Shown here piece by piece: positions 45,032-57,167 of a DNA stretch of 64,000 bases. Under the pieces are notes generated by a model that saw nothing but the letters and a program-made list of their open reading frames with translations, had not been told where the DNA came from and searched no databases. This stretch comes from Isoetes taiwanensis (Eukaryota > Streptophyta > Lycopodiopsida > Isoetales > Isoetaceae). A program made the position numbers and the translations under genes. The DNA is taken from the NCBI GenBank assembly GCA_021234155.1, contig JAJEKV010000045.1, positions 7,919,105-7,983,104 of the forward strand, read 5' to 3'. Position 1 is the stretch's first letter. Each line of letters opens with the position of its first letter.

Positions 45032-46864
45032 ATGGAAAACCAAAAGAATATATCAGACAATTGGAAAGATGGTCAGGTATTGGATTCTGAACCAGATGAG
45101 TTAGCAATGATTGCAAGAAGGATGTCTGTCATGTCAGACATCGAAAAGAAGAAACTGGTACAAATATTAATGGATTTGGGCTCTGCAAAAGGACAGAATA
45201 TAGCAGGCAGTATTAAGGTGGCAAAAAGGTGAGGAAGGAAAAGGAAGCTGAAAGGAATTCCGACCATTGGGTGGCCTTTGGCAATTTCTTCACATATCTA
45301 ACGGGATCAGAGTCGGAGAAGGCGAACGTAAACATGGTGGCGACGAGGCAACAGTTGGGGATGGGTGCTGTCCAGAGACAATAGAACATTGTGAAGCCAA
45401 TCTTGGAGCATCTGAACAATTTGCAAGAAGAGGAGGCCGGGATTGTTGAGCAAAGGACAAAACATGTTTTCCATGGTAAAATCCTGAAAAATCCATTTGT
45501 AGAAGCTAGATTAAAACAAATGGTTAATCGAGCAGTGATCGCCTGTGTTAGACATGAGGGAGTGAAACTCCCAATGATAAGAGCCGAGCTTGAGAAATTA
45601 ATTGACAATGTTTCAATTTCAAAAATCTACTGGCTTGATTTCCCCTTTTTTATTGTGGAGTGCAGAAATGAGATTTCTGTCAAAATGCTGCTCAAGCAGG
45701 GCACGATCACAAGAGCCAATACCCAATTTTTCTTTCAAAGGTGGTATCCGGCCTTTGATCCACGTGATATAAAGCAACTCTTTCACCCTGCATGGACTTC
45801 GGTTCAAGGCCTTAGTCCAATTTACTGGAGTGAGGAAATCTTGAAAAATCTGTTTCAGGAGTTGGGAGATTTTATTGGTATGGAGACCATGCCGGATCAG
45901 CCCCCGAGGGTTTGGATCCAATTAGACCTTCTCAAGCCAATTCTTGAGCGAATTGATTATTGTGACTATTTTGGTCTACAAAACTGCCTCCCTTTGCAGT
46001 GGCGAGGAATTCCCACCCCTTGCAGTGCATGCGGTATCAGACTACACGGTGGGGGAGTTTGCAAAGGTTATGTGGATAGTAAAGCAAATTCGGAGCCTCT
46101 TAATCAGTGGATTACTCCATACCAAAAACCTTCACCGGCCTCTAGAAAGCAAAATGTTAATGGCAGTGTGAAGAGGAAAGCCCGCAGACAGAGAATTAGA
46201 GAGGAACGTGAAAAAGCTGAACAAGCATTGCTGGCCCAGAAAAAAAGGGAAAATGACTTGGATCAGGAAATGTGAAGATCCTTCTGGGAGTGTCAAAGTT
46301 TTGAATAGGGGAATTACTATCAGGAAGCCATCATCGGGAAGGGCCTCACCTAATTCTCCTTCTCCTGCTCTGGAGAAAGGAGAATGTTCACATACAGTTT
46401 CAGATTTCCCTGTCCAAAACCTCTTTCCTGGTCAAGATGAGTCTCAATTGGAAGGAACTGGTGAGCTTCATAAGCAACAACCAGTGTCTTTGGACCAAAA
46501 TGTTAATAAGAATGGAGATTCTGGTGAGCTGCTCAAGCAAGAGCCAGAATCCCCCAGTCGAATTGTGCCTTCCCCCTCAAGCATTATTTTAAATGGTCAT
46601 CAGGGTACGGATGCTGCTGAGAATGACACTATTGAGGAGATTCTCCCTACTAATGATCCTTCACAGCCTAGTGTTCACGAGTTTTATATTTCACAGACAT
46701 CTAGGAAAAACCATAAGACAAAGTGGTCCTCTTCAACTTGGATGGGCCTGCCTCTAACACTAGGAACAAATCTTTATGAAGATTGTCTGTTGGAATCTAA
46801 GGGGCATAAAGGGTCCTTTGAAGAGAAAAAAGGCTCTCATTGCAATTCAAGAAATGAAGGCTGA
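45032..46864 (+). pseudogene. LINE B ORF1 (DUF4283/CCHC type), few breaks
   Basis: N-terminus MENQKNISDNWKDGQVLDSE (45032-45232), a frameshift, then the 294-codon frame 45391-46275: helices, a DUF4283-like region (IYWLDFPFFIVECRNEI; FFFQRWYPAFDP), then LSPIYWSEEILKNLFQELG, WIQLDLLKPIL and the knuckle IPTPCSACGIRLHG, then a basic tail (KRKARRQRIREEREKAEQ). A further frameshift leads into the acidic/Pro-rich C-terminus 46208-46864, which overlaps the ORF2 start at 46776. It would coat element RNA in the ribonucleoprotein. Confidence 0.82.
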
Positions 46865-47143
46865 TATCATTTTGTTGCAGGAGCATAGACTTCCCTCTTT
46901 TGAATCTTCAAAACTAGGGGACTGGATTTGTCCAGGGAGTAGCTCCACCTGGGTTGCAGCCAATGGCACAAAAGGGAGAATTTGTACAATTTCAAAAGGT
47001 CTCCCCTCCCCTGGCTCATATGTGGCCCCTTCAGGCAGATGGTCTGTTAGTTTCTTGAATATCAAAGGATATCCCGTTGGAATTATTAATGTGTATGCCT
47101 CAACAAAACCACATGAAAGGGAAATGCAATGGAAAGAAAGATT
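46776..47143 (+). pseudogene. LINE B ORF2, 5' part (endonuclease start)
   Basis: Starts MKIVCWNLRGIKGPLKRKKA, with ILLQEHRLP and VGIINVYAST; open until the copia insertion at 47144, where MQWKER is cut. It continues at 52740. Confidence 0.88.
47139..47143. repeat. Target-site duplication of C1, left (AGATT)
   Basis: AGATT versus GGATT at 52740-52744; one base has mutated. The LINE reading across the join (KER then IEQQKQ) indicates that GGATT is ancestral. Confidence 0.82.
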
Positions 47144-47818
47144 TGTAAAAATTTTAACACATGAGTCAGTACAACTTAACCTCTCAAGAAGAATTTTGAT
47201 TCCAACTTCTTACATGACTTAATTTCCAATATAACACTAGGCACAAATAATCCAACTTGTTCACCCTTACATTCACAAAAGCTTTAGCTTAAATGTTCCA
47301 CAGTTCAAATAATACCATAACATATTAGCCAAAGTTTGAACTTTGAATTGTCATTAAACCCAAAATACTGCAGTGAAATTATACCAGACTTTCTTCAATT
47401 GATCCGAACTGGATCCCAACCTGGATCGCCTATGTGCTGATCCGTTAAATTCTCTGTGTAACTCCCTATCGAATGAGCATCTCCTTATACTTGGAAATCT
47501 ACCGACAAGCCTATAGATCCGGAGAAGATAGGCCTTGCCGTCCATAAATTTCGGGCTTTCCAAATATCCCACAGGCCGACTTGAGTCAAAAGACTCGTTG
47601 ACTCATTTGACTAGACGGGCACGAAACCCTAATCTGCAGGCTGGGGTTACCTGAAGTTTTCTAGCGGACGTAGCGACGTCCGGGTAGTAGCAGCCCGCCG
47701 ACCTAATTTTTCAATCATTGGTTGACCTACTGCCACTGCTTCTCATAGGTCACCTGGCTTCAATTATCTGCTACTAGCAACAACCGTATTCCTTATGCAA
47801 TGACCTCAAATTCCAACA
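47144..47818 (-). repeat. C1 3' LTR
   Basis: 675 bp. On plus it starts TGTAAAAATTTT and ends AATTCCAACA. It has a 6-bp extra (CCTTGC) near 47533 relative to the other LTR. A TATA-like GTATAAGG lies at about 47483-47490 on minus. Confidence 0.94.
47584..47612. promoter_or_regulatory. W-box cluster in C1 LTR
   Basis: Three TTGACT cores (AGTCAA at 47584 in reverse, TTGACT at 47598 and 47607) within 29 bp, plus TTGACC at 47722. TTGAC(C/T) is the WRKY-factor site. The cluster also contains TGAGTC and is followed by an ACGT palindrome (CGGACGT-AGCG-ACGTCCG, 47665-47682). The cores are retained in the other LTR except that flanking bases vary. Confidence 0.5.
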
Positions 47819-50800
47819 CTCCTCCTTCATTGCATAAGGAATGAACTTTTAACTGCCTTTGAAACCCAATAAATTTACCTTCTGGCAGCCCCTTTGTGAA
47901 AATATCTGCTATTTGCTTGTCAGTACTAACATATATCATTTGAATATTTCCTTTGGCTGCTTGATCTCTAATATAATGCATGCTCAACTCTATGTGCTTG
48001 GTTCGTTCATGTTCAACTGGATTTTTGACAATTGCAGTACAACTTTGACTGTCAGAAAAAATAATGGTAGGATTTACCTGCTTAATATTCAACTCCTCCA
48101 ACAATCTTCTAAGCCATGCTATTTCCCTAGATAGAAGACATGAGGCAGCATATTCTGCTTCAGCAGATGATAATGCAATTGCAGACTGATTTTTGGTTCT
48201 CCAAGTTATTGGACCCCCTGCAAGAAATATTACATAACCTGTGGTAGATTTCCTTTCAGTTTGATCCCCTGCCCAATCAGCATCAGAGTAAGCATACATT
48301 TGTAGATTATCATTATTAAATGTTATCCCATAATCCTGTGTTCCTTTCAAATACTTTAGAACCCTTTTGCCGCCAGCCAATGTATTTTACAAGGGTTGCT
48401 ACGTCTTCTACTGAGAATGTTGACAGCATAACTTATATCAGGCCTTGTATTATTGCTCACATACAGCAGGCAGCCTATTAAAGCACGATAAGGAACCTGT
48501 TGCATATATTTAAGTTCTTCTGCATCAGCTTCACCATTAGCTGTCAAATTATGCCATGGTACAATAGGAGTTTTGACAGTGCAAGCATCTTGCATATTAA
48601 ATTTCTTTAGCATGTTCTGTATATGTCCTCTTTGCTTTAATTTGAAAACTCTATTTTTCCTGTCTCTTATGACTTCACTAGAAACTTTTGCAATGGCCCT
48701 AGATCTGTCATTTTGAACCTGTGTTTTAGAATATCTTTGCAAGTATTTAAGACTTTAGTAGAGTTGGCAATCATAATGCAATCATCTACATACAAAGCAA
48801 TAATACAAAATTCACCTTCTATTTTGTATCTGTATAGGTTGCCATCATTTTATAGTTTCTCAAAGCTTTGCTCCCTAAGAAAAGTATCCATACAAAGATA
48901 CCACTCCCTTGGAGCTTGCTTAAGATCATACACTGCCCTGTTTAGTTTCCAAACTAAATTTTCTTCTTTCACAAAACCAGGAGGCTGTTTCATGTAGATG
49001 TCTTCCTCCAATATAGCATTCAAGAAGACAGTTTTTACATCCATATGATGTATTTCAAAGTCAAGAGCATTTGCTAGACTTAAAAGAAGTCTTATACTAG
49101 CAAGCTTGACAATGGGAGAATATGTCCCGTCATAGTCTTGACCCTGTTTTTGAGTAAATCCCTGCGCCCAACCGTGCCTTATGTTTCTTTGAACCATTTG
49201 CATTAGTCTTGATTTTGAAGATGCATTTGCTACCAATTATATTTTGTCCAGCAGGTTGTTCTACAACATCATATGTATGAGTGTCAACAAAAGAGTTCAA
49301 TTCATCAACCATAGCATTTTTCCACTGTTCAGCATTAGAACTTTTCAAAGCTTGCTCAACTGTTCTGGGTATTTCAACATCCTCTATTATAGCCATAATT
49401 TGTTCAGTCACATCAGTCTCTTGTTCTTGTTCGAGTCTCTTACTTCCACCTGATATATTTCTGCCATAAGCTTCTTGGTCAAACTGAATTTCATCTTGAA
49501 GCCTTTGTGCTTCAGTTCTTCTTTTCCTAACCTTTTTCTCTGGTATTTTATCATCTTCAACCATTTGAGGTTCTGCAGGTTTAGTTCTAGCCCTCTGAAT
49601 TTGGGTCATATTTTCTTCTTTTTTCTCCTCCTCCTCTTCGTAATCAACCTGATTATTTGTCACTTGTGAAGGTTTGACAGCAGTAACTTCTTTAGTGATT
49701 TGATGCCTATTGTGATAAAGAACATCCTCACAAAATATGACATCCCTAATAATAATAATAATAATAATAATATTCTTGTTTTCTGGAGTGAAGATCCTAT
49801 ACCCTTTTGGGTGGCTATCATAGCCTACTAAGAAACCAATTTCAGCTTTGTCATCAAGTTTCTTTCTAAGCTCATCTGGTTTATGTACATAAGCCAAACA
49901 TCCATAAACCTTGAATTTTTCATAATTAATTTCTGAATCTTCACCATACCACATCAAATCAGGGATATTTCCTTGCAAGCTTGAAGAGGGTAATTTATTT
50001 TGTATGCTATTGGCAGTTAGCAATGCCTCTTCCCACAAGTAGTTGGGTAAGACACTATTTTTAATCATTGATCTAACAGCATTCATCAAGGTCCTATTTC
50101 TTCTTTCTACCACACCATTTTGTTAAGGACTGTATCTACAAGTTAATTGTCTTCTAATGCCATTAGCTATGCAAAAGCTTTTAAATTTGGCTGAAAGATA
50201 CTCTCCTCCTCGATCAGACCTTATGCATTTTAGTTTCTTCCCTGTTTGTCTCTCAGATTCTGTCACAAACTGTTTAAATGCAAACACGGCTTGAGATTTG
50301 TTGGCCAGTAAATAGCATTTGCATTTTCTGGTATAATCATCAATAAAGGTAATGAAGTATCTTTTTCCAGTTCTACCTCTGACATTCAGTGGTCCACACA
50401 AATCAGTGTGGACTAGCTCTAAAATCTCTTTGGTCTTTTTGTTTGATTTGAGAAAAGGCAACCTGTTTATCTTACCCAGCATACATCCTTTACATATATG
50501 ACCTTTTTCACTATTTTCATATTTAATGAATCCTTTCTTTGCTAGCAACTTAAGATTATTGAAATGAGTGTGTGCTAATCGATTATGCCACAACTCAAAC
50601 TCAGATAGCATCAGAACTTGACAAGATAGATCATTGGTATGCTCAAGTTGAAACAATTTTCCAACACGTTTAGCATGAAATTTGATTTCATTATCAAGCC
50701 AAATGTTACAACCATCATCATCAAATACAACTCTGTAGCCCAAGTCAACTAACTGACTAACAGATATTAGATTTTTTATTATTCCTGGCACACACAAAAC

Positions 50801-52036
50801 ATTTTTAATATCCATTATGTTTCCATGCAAATCCCACAATTGGAGCAATCCTCTTCCTTCAATCTTTTGCAAAGCTCCATTTCCAACTTGAATGCTTCTA
50901 GATTCTCCTTGTTCTAAATTTTTGAGCAATTCAGCAGTGTGAACTACTGATCTTTCAGCTCCACTATCAACTACAAGAGCATGAGATTGATTGTTAGCAT
51001 GGATTTTGTTTTCAAGAACTGAGTTTAACAAATTTACCTCATTTTTATCAACAATTTTTCCACCTTCTTCATGCTCTTGTGTAATGAAAGCACCAGCAGA
51101 CCTCCTTCCTCCTCCTCGGCCTCTTGAAGTATTTTTGCCTCTATTGAATCCTCCTCTTCCTCTTCCAAACTCTTTAGGAGTAGGGCACTTAGAGGCTAGA
51201 TGCCCTTGACCATCACAAGTGTAACAGTAAAACTCATTTTTCTTAAGCTTGGGGGCAGTTACTTTTAATGTGGCCAGGCTCATGACAAAAGTAACAAATG
51301 GTTTTGTCTTGTTTCTTACTACCAGCATACAAGATTTCAGTCTCCTCTTCAACTCCTTTAGTGACCTTTTTCTGCTCAACCTCAGTTCTAATAATGGTTC
51401 AGCCTCATCTCCATTTTTTGCAACATTTCTAATAAATAAGCCCAATTGCTCATTATCCATGACAGCTCTTGCAATGGCTAAAACTTGGTACCTCTCAGAT
51501 AACTCTACTCCAGCCCCTCCTAAATCTGCCACTATGTTATTGAAGAAGTCTGACACGTCATCCTCTTCATGCAGCTTAAGATTTCTTAGTTCTTTGTCCA
51601 ACAAATCTATTTGTGAAGAGGTTTTCTCCTCATAATGCTTAAGCATAAACATCCACATTTCTCTAGGGGTCTTATTTCTTAATTTCAGCCTAATTGTAGG
51701 ACTAACCTTACAAGCAATAATTCCTTGTGCCTCTTTAATATTGGCCTGGCTAGAACGACCCCTTGCTCCACTGCTTTCTCCAAAAGTAGCATCTCCACTA
51801 CTAGCAACATCTCCATCTCTTTCCTGTCCCTCTGCAGTAGAGACAGCAACAACACTAGAACCTGCAGCTTGGTTTGCAACACCTGCACTAGTGACAACAA
51901 TAGCAGGATCAACAAGATCCCATAAGTCTTCAACCTCCAATACATGCTTTACAGCATCTTTCCATATCTGAAAGCCAGAGCCTCCTTTATACACTTCAAC
52001 TGTGGCCAAAAGACCAGCACCAAATCGGCTTGACAT
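47793..52036 (-). pseudogene. C1 gag-pol polyprotein, broken
   Basis: ATG at 52036 (MSSRFGAGLLATVEVYKGGS). Gag helices are followed by zinc knuckles (the second, CYTCDGQGHLASKC, in frame; the first lost to a frameshift near 51300). Protease has VVDSGAERS. Integrase has the HHCC site (LWHNRLAHTHF ... CKGCMLGK), DLCGPL and IDDYTRK. A TAA at 50123-50125 replaces a Gln just before QNGVVERRNR, so 654 codons are cut off from the rest. An (ATT)n expansion at 49747-49772 encodes an isoleucine run. Reverse transcriptase resumes after a frameshift near 49135, with YVDD at 48781-48792 preceded by a stop (~48853). RNase H (YSDADWAGD; SSAEAEY; DSQSC) ends within the LTR. Confidence 0.92.
47819..47831 (-). 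other. C1 polypurine tract
   Basis: On minus AATGAAGGAGGAG directly precedes TGTTGGAATTTG. Confidence 0.88.
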
Positions 52037-52056
52037 TATCAAATGATCACCTGTGT

Positions 52057-52068
52057 GCTCTGATACCA
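52057..52068 (-). other. C1 primer-binding site (tRNA-iMet)
   Basis: On minus TGGTATCAGAGC, two bases inside the 5' LTR; complementary to the 3' end of plant initiator-Met tRNA. Confidence 0.95.
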
Positions 52069-52070
52069 GA

Positions 52071-52739
52071 TGTAGAAATTTTAACACATAAGTCAGTACA
52101 ACTTAACCTCTCAAGAAGAATTTTGATTCCAACTTCTTACACGACTTAATTTCCAATATAACACTAGGCACAAATAATCCAACTTGTTCACCCTTACATT
52201 CACAAAAGCTTTAGCTTAAATGTTCCACAGTTCAAATAATACCATAACATATTAGCCAAAGTTTGAACTTTGAATTGTCATTAAACCCAAAATACTGCAG
52301 TGAAATTATACCAGACTTTCTTCAATTGATCCGAACTGGATCCCAACCTGGATCGTCTATATGCTGATCCGTTAAATTCGCTGTGTAACTCCCTATCGAC
52401 TGAGCATCTCCTTATACTTGGAAATCTACCGACAAGCCTATAGATCCGGAGAAGATAGGCGTCCATAAATTTCGGGCTTTCCAAATATCCCACAGGCCGA
52501 CTTGAGTCAAAAGACTTGTTGACTCATTTGACTAGACGGGCACAAAACCCTAATCTGCGGGCTGGGGTTACCTGAAGTTTTCTAGCGGACGTAGCGACGT
52601 CCGGGTAGTAGCAGCCCGCCGACCTAATTTTTCAATCATTGGTTGACCTACTGCCACTGCTTCGCATAGGTCACCTGGCTTCAATTATCTGCTACTAGCA
52701 ACAACCGTATTCCTTATGCAATGACCTCAAATTCCAACA
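52071..52739 (-). repeat. C1 5' LTR
   Basis: 669 bp; on plus TGTAGAAATTTT...AATTCCAACA. Followed on plus by GGATT, the ancestral form of the target duplication. Confidence 0.94.
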
Positions 52740-55700
52740 GGATTGAGCAGCAAAAACAGGTTCACAACTGGCTTCTAGCAGGAGACTTTAATAATACTCC
52801 CCTTTGGGACCAAAAGCTTGGAAAAAAACTGAATATGACTAAAAATGAAAGGTGTGAATGGGATAAATTGGTTGGTACTTTTGTGTATCATCCCCCTTCT
52901 TCTTCAACCACTTAACTCTTGGAGCAACAAAAGGAAGGGGCCTGAAAGAACTTTCTGTCTGTTGGATAGATTCCACCTTCTCAGCTAGCTTAGATCTATG
53001 GGATCAAGTTCTCATTAAGTCTGATTGCAGCAACTCCATCTCTGATCACTTTCCACAGGTCTTGGAGACACTTGCATATACCTCTCGGGCTGATAAGGTA
53101 AGTACTCCTTTCAAGTTTAACGTTCAGCTTTTACAAGTTGAGCAATTTCGTTCTCAATTAAGGGAATTTTATCTATCTCTTCCTAAGCTTGGAAATAGTA
53201 GGTCAATGACTGGCTTTATACAGAAGTTAAAAACTTTGAAAGACTGGATCAAGAAATGGGGCAGGGCAGAAAAGAAGAAGCAACAAAAAATGAAATTTAT
53301 GCTCAAATAAAAAAAGTAAGAGAGCCTTTATTTCTTGATAAAGACAACCAGTCCCTGCAGGATCTGGAGGATCAATTGGAAATTAAAGTCAAACATGTTG
53401 AGGAATTGGAGGCTCAATCCTTGGCTAGCAGACGCAAATGCCAGTATGTTAACCTAATGGACAAAAGTAGTTCCTCCTTTTTCTTTAGAGCTGCTAAAAG
53501 TCAGATCATTAATAATAGCATCATTTCAGTCCAGGATGAACAGAGCAATGTCATTCACGGGCAGCAAGGCTCGGAGATATCATGAGCTGTTTGATAAGAA
53601 GCCTTCTAACCAGCTTGATATTGAGAATTTTTTCAGCATGATTGACTCTGACTCTCCACCAGTTAACAATGAGTCCCTTGTGGCTGTTCCACAAAAACAG
53701 GAAATTCTCCTCACCTTGAACTCGATGGCTTCTGGAAAAAGTCCAGGACCAGATGGCTTCCCCCCAGAATTCTTCAGGGAATTCTGGGATGTTATGCAGG
53801 ATGACATAACAACCTTTATACAAAGGGCTTGGCTGGCAGATAGTTTACACCCTGCAGTTAATGCTAGACTTATTGCACTGGTTCCTAAAGTGGATAAGCC
53901 TGTAGGCTTTTCTGATTGGAGGCCAATCTCTTTAACCAATACCACTTATAAAATTTTGGCTAAACTACTAGCTAATAGAGTCAAGCCTGCTCTGGAAAGA
54001 ATTATTAGTTCCCTCCAGACTGCCTTTCTCCCTGCCAGGAGCATTCTTGATAATTTTATTGGTGCATATGAAGGATTACACTGGAATAAACTCTCTAAAC
54101 AGAATTGCATGCCCTTAAAGCTTGATTTCAAAAGGGCCTTTGACACCATTAATTGGGATTTTTTATATAAGGCCATGGAGTCTCTTGGTTTCTCACAGCA
54201 GGTAATTAATTTGGTTTTTGCTTTCAATAAGGATGCTAGATCTGCAGTCTTGGTCAATGGATGCCCCTCCTCTTTTTTCCCTTGCAAAAGAGGAGTAAGG
54301 CAAGGGTGCCCCCTTGCCCCTTACCTTTTCCTTATTGTTGCTGAGATGGTGACCAAGGTTACACTCAAACTCCAGGAGACTGGACAGATTAAATGCCTTC
54401 AGATGCCAAATGAAAGTAAGCCTCTTTCTTTGATGCAGTATGCTGATGATATGTTTGTTTTTCTTGAAGATGATGGGAAAAGTATCTTCACTTTTTTATC
54501 TGCTATGGAGACCTTTGGTAAAGCCTCGAGTGTGCTGTTAAACAGATCCAAATGCACTATTCTTTTGAACTCCACTGAGAAAGGTATGGCCACCAAATTG
54601 CTGGGACTTCCTCTTGCACCTGATATGAATCTACATGGTCTTTGGTCTTCAATCACAAACAAAATTAAAAGGAAATTCATGATGTATCTTGCCTCTCTTT
54701 CCTTGGCAGTTAGAGTGGAAATTGCCAATACAGTAATAGCCAGCACTCATATTTACTTCTCATCTGCAATTGTGGCAGATAAGGCAACTTATGGGAAAAT
54801 TGAGTCTGCCATTAGAAAGTTCATTTGGCAGGGGGATTACAAGGTTGCTTGGCAGAATCTCATTACTCCAAAGGATTCTAGAGGCCTTGGTTGTAAGGAC
54901 CTCTTCAAGCAAGCAGAGGCCCTACCTGCAAAGCTGATCTGGCGTGCTCTTTGTTTTTCTCATAACTCTCCTGCTATGTCTTTCATCAGGTACTGGATCC
55001 AGCAATCTAAACCAGTGGGAAGCAACACCAGCTTCCAGACTCGGCCTTTTACCAATTAACAGCAGGTCCCCATACATCTTCTATCATGAAGCGACTTTTG
55101 GAGGCCTGGAACTTTTGGCGACTCATGCTGATAACTTCCACAAGATAAGCTCAAATTTCCATTTCTTTTGACATCACAATTTGCTCCCAACGGAGGCAGG
55201 GTGTTTGGCCCTCAAACATCCAAGGAAATACAAAGAATGGAGTGATGCAGGTTTTAAATCCATTGTTGACCTCAGATGCAATGGAAGATGGCTTACCTGG
55301 CAGGAAATGGCAACAAAAATTAGTAGTTCTCAGGTAAACAAGAAGATATTTTCTTCAATCTCTCAGTCCCTGAGCAATTGAGAAGACTCATCAGATCCTA
55401 TTTCATGGAGTTGTGAAGGGAAAAAGAACTACAGTGTGTCCAGAATTTACAGAATGATCATTCACCCCTCAGATCTCAAGGTCACTACAAAATGGGGGGT
55501 GTACACAACAAGAGGCAATTAAGATAATTATTGATGGTTGGCAGGCCTATTGTGCTAAAAAGATCCTCTTATTTAGATGGCTGCTGTTGAACCAGAGTTT
55601 GTCCACCAATGACAGACTAGCTAAATATAAGGCAGCATATTCCAATATCTGCCCATTGGGCTGCCAGCTCCCAAAATCCAATCTGCATGTTTTTCAATGC

Positions 55701-56078
55701 CCTCGACTTCTGCCCTTTTGGGTCTGGGCTCAAAATCTCTGTATGGCCACCCCTGGTTCCTCATCTCAGAAATTCTTTGTCTTTTTGAATTTTTCAAGTG
55801 CCTTTTGTGGTACCTTGAGGACATTGGCCCTCTGGTCCATATGGAAACATCGAAACAGAGTCCTGCATGATCAGAAAACTTTCAATCTTAATTGGATCAA
55901 AGCCTGCTTTCAATCCTTGCTGGTCGAGACTGCCATAGCTCATAGAAGATGCAAGGGTTCATCACATGACAAGAATTGGGATTCTCTTGGAAATTACCAT
56001 GGTTTCTATATTTTTTTTAAATTGTCTATTACTGATGCTGATGTTGACAATGACAGATTTTGTAACCGAGCATTATGA
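52740..56078 (+). pseudogene. LINE B ORF2, 3' part (endonuclease end, RT, zinc-finger region)
   Basis: Opens with the GGATT duplication (52740-52744) and resumes with RIEQQKQVHNWLLAGDFNNT, then ISDHFPQ. The 507-codon frame 53536-55059 is an intact-looking reverse transcriptase: GKSPGPDGFPPEFF, WRPISLTNTTYKI, LDFKRAFDTI, RGVRQGCPLAPYLF, and the catalytic YADD at 54439-54450. After frameshifts, the C-terminal region at 55587-56078 has ICPLGCQLPKSNLHVFQC (zinc-binding) and LALWSIWKHRNRVLHD. The target-primed cDNA synthesis step depends on this enzyme. There are about five frameshifts or stops outside the reverse transcriptase core. Confidence 0.9.
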
Positions 56079-56406
56079 TATGGTCATCCCTCCTGGACGA
56101 GGGAGATATGACCCGAAGCCGACTTTTGAGCAGTGGACAAAGGGGCAGATCAAAGCTAAAATGATTACTCTGGAGCAGCACATCTGGGCCCAGACAGCTA
56201 TTGGGGTTATTCTGGAGTATGAAGATCTGTGGTGGTGGAATGATCTGAATATTCATTTTGCTGCCAAATGGGAAGAGCATTTTGACATAACTTCAGAGAT
56301 TATGCTGCAATTTATGGTCCATACCCCTCTGGATCTAGACGAGCTCGAGATAGTGTTTCAAATTGTGCAGGCTGATCCACTGGAATTTGCCTTGGGCTAT
56401 GAATGA
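56050..56406 (+). CDS. Possible LINE B ORF3 (118 aa), unknown function
   Basis: ATG at 56050 overlaps the end of ORF2 by 29 bases and the frame stays open to TGA. The product is acidic and Trp-rich (begins MTDFVTEHYDMVIPPGRGRY; later WWWNDLNIHFAAKWEEHF and VHTPLDLDELEIVFQIVQ). The frame could start further left (55966). An open frame this long in an otherwise frame-shifted element suggests either real coding or chance. Plant L1 elements normally end after ORF2, so a third ORF is not expected. I recognise no domain. Confidence 0.4.
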   Translation: MTDFVTEHYDMVIPPGRGRYDPKPTFEQWTKGQIKAKMITLEQHIWAQTAIGVILEYEDLWWWNDLNIHFAAKWEEHFDITSEIMLQFMVHTPLDLDELEIVFQIVQADPLEFALGYE

Positions 56407-56647
56407 AGGAATGAACGAGCTGTTTTTCATCTGAACAATCACATACATATTGGTGTCTCTTCTTAATTTTGTGGTACAGTTAATTTTGCTTATCTAGCTG
56501 TGTTCTTTTTCAGCCCCTTCCTTTTTGGGATGAGTAAGCATTGCAAAGGTTTATTTTTTCCTTTGCAATTGCTGTACATATTCATGTAATCTCTCTTTTG
56601 CATGTTAGAAATAGAGAATCCAATTCAACCTATTTCTATAAATTGCT
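56407..56647 (+). other. LINE B 3' UTR
   Basis: T-rich, no frame; contains TTGCAAAGG and its near-complement TCCTTTGCAA (56551-56571). No poly-A is visible. Confidence 0.45.
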
Positions 56648-57167
56648 TGATGAATTTGTGGATAACACCAAGACAATGATTATTACATGAGATATCTAAG
56701 ACAACTTATTCAATTCGAAACAATATCAATAAGAAACCATTGGAATTACTGTAGCTAATATACTGTAGCAAAGGGATTGACCCTAACACTGTAGCAAGGT
56801 TGACCCGATGAGTAATCAACCTAGAACTGCAATTTCGATCAGAAATTCCTCCTTAGATTTATCCCAGACCAGCTCAAATCCCCGAGCCAGCCTCTCTGAT
56901 CCTTTATTTAATGAACCTCGGCGGTTATGGCACTGGAATCGGCCGCTTTGCCGAGCTGCTATTCATATGGAGTTTCCCTCCATAGTTTCGGGGCAGCACA
57001 TCTTATATTTACAAATATAAGTTCAATGAAACCATTGAACCATTGTCACCTTATACACAAAATATACCCTATAGATAGTGAAGCCCTTAGGGCTATACCA
57101 TAGAGCAAGGTATCCACTGTAGGATCTGAGAGTGTATTCTGTACAATTTTGTGTACACTCTCAGTAA
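56648..57167 (-). repeat. Copia C3 3' LTR, distal part
   Basis: Continues at 62986 after copia C2. Joined, the two parts give about 650 bp, the size of the C1 LTR. Shared style includes several ACTGTAGC blocks as in related copia LTRs. The start is taken at a TG near 56648 and could be a few bases off. The break point is duplicated as AGTAA (57163-57167, 62981-62985). Confidence 0.65.
57163..57167. repeat. C2 target-site duplication AGTAA, left
   Basis: Exact match to 62981-62985. Confidence 0.93.

Larger units (their letters stand above)
47144..52739 (-). mobile_element. Ty1/copia element C1, complete, 5.6 kb
   Basis: A minus-strand LTR retrotransposon inside LINE B ORF2. It has LTRs of 675 and 669 bp (TGTTGGAATTTG...CTACA on minus), a primer site for initiator-Met tRNA, gag, protease, integrase, reverse transcriptase and RNase H in copia order, a polypurine tract and a near-perfect 5-bp duplication. 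By eye the LTRs differ by 11 substitutions and one 6-bp gap. The coding region has a nonsense codon in integrase plus several frameshifts, so it is not autonomous. Confidence 0.95.
44635..56647 (+). mobile_element. LINE B, near-full-length L1-type element split by copia C1
   Basis: Without the 5.6-kb copia (47144-52739) it is about 6.4 kb, close to the 6.36 kb of the LINE at 2.4 kb. The order is a small upstream ORF, ORF1, ORF2 (endonuclease, reverse transcriptase, zinc-finger region), a possible ORF3 and a 3' UTR. No poly-A tail or target duplication was found; the right edge runs into copia C3 near 56648 and is approximate. Confidence 0.8.

Noticed and set aside
51685-51971. 86-codon minus and 66-76-codon plus frames inside C1 gag
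   Set aside because: Shadows of the gag reading frame in low-complexity Ser/Ala codons.
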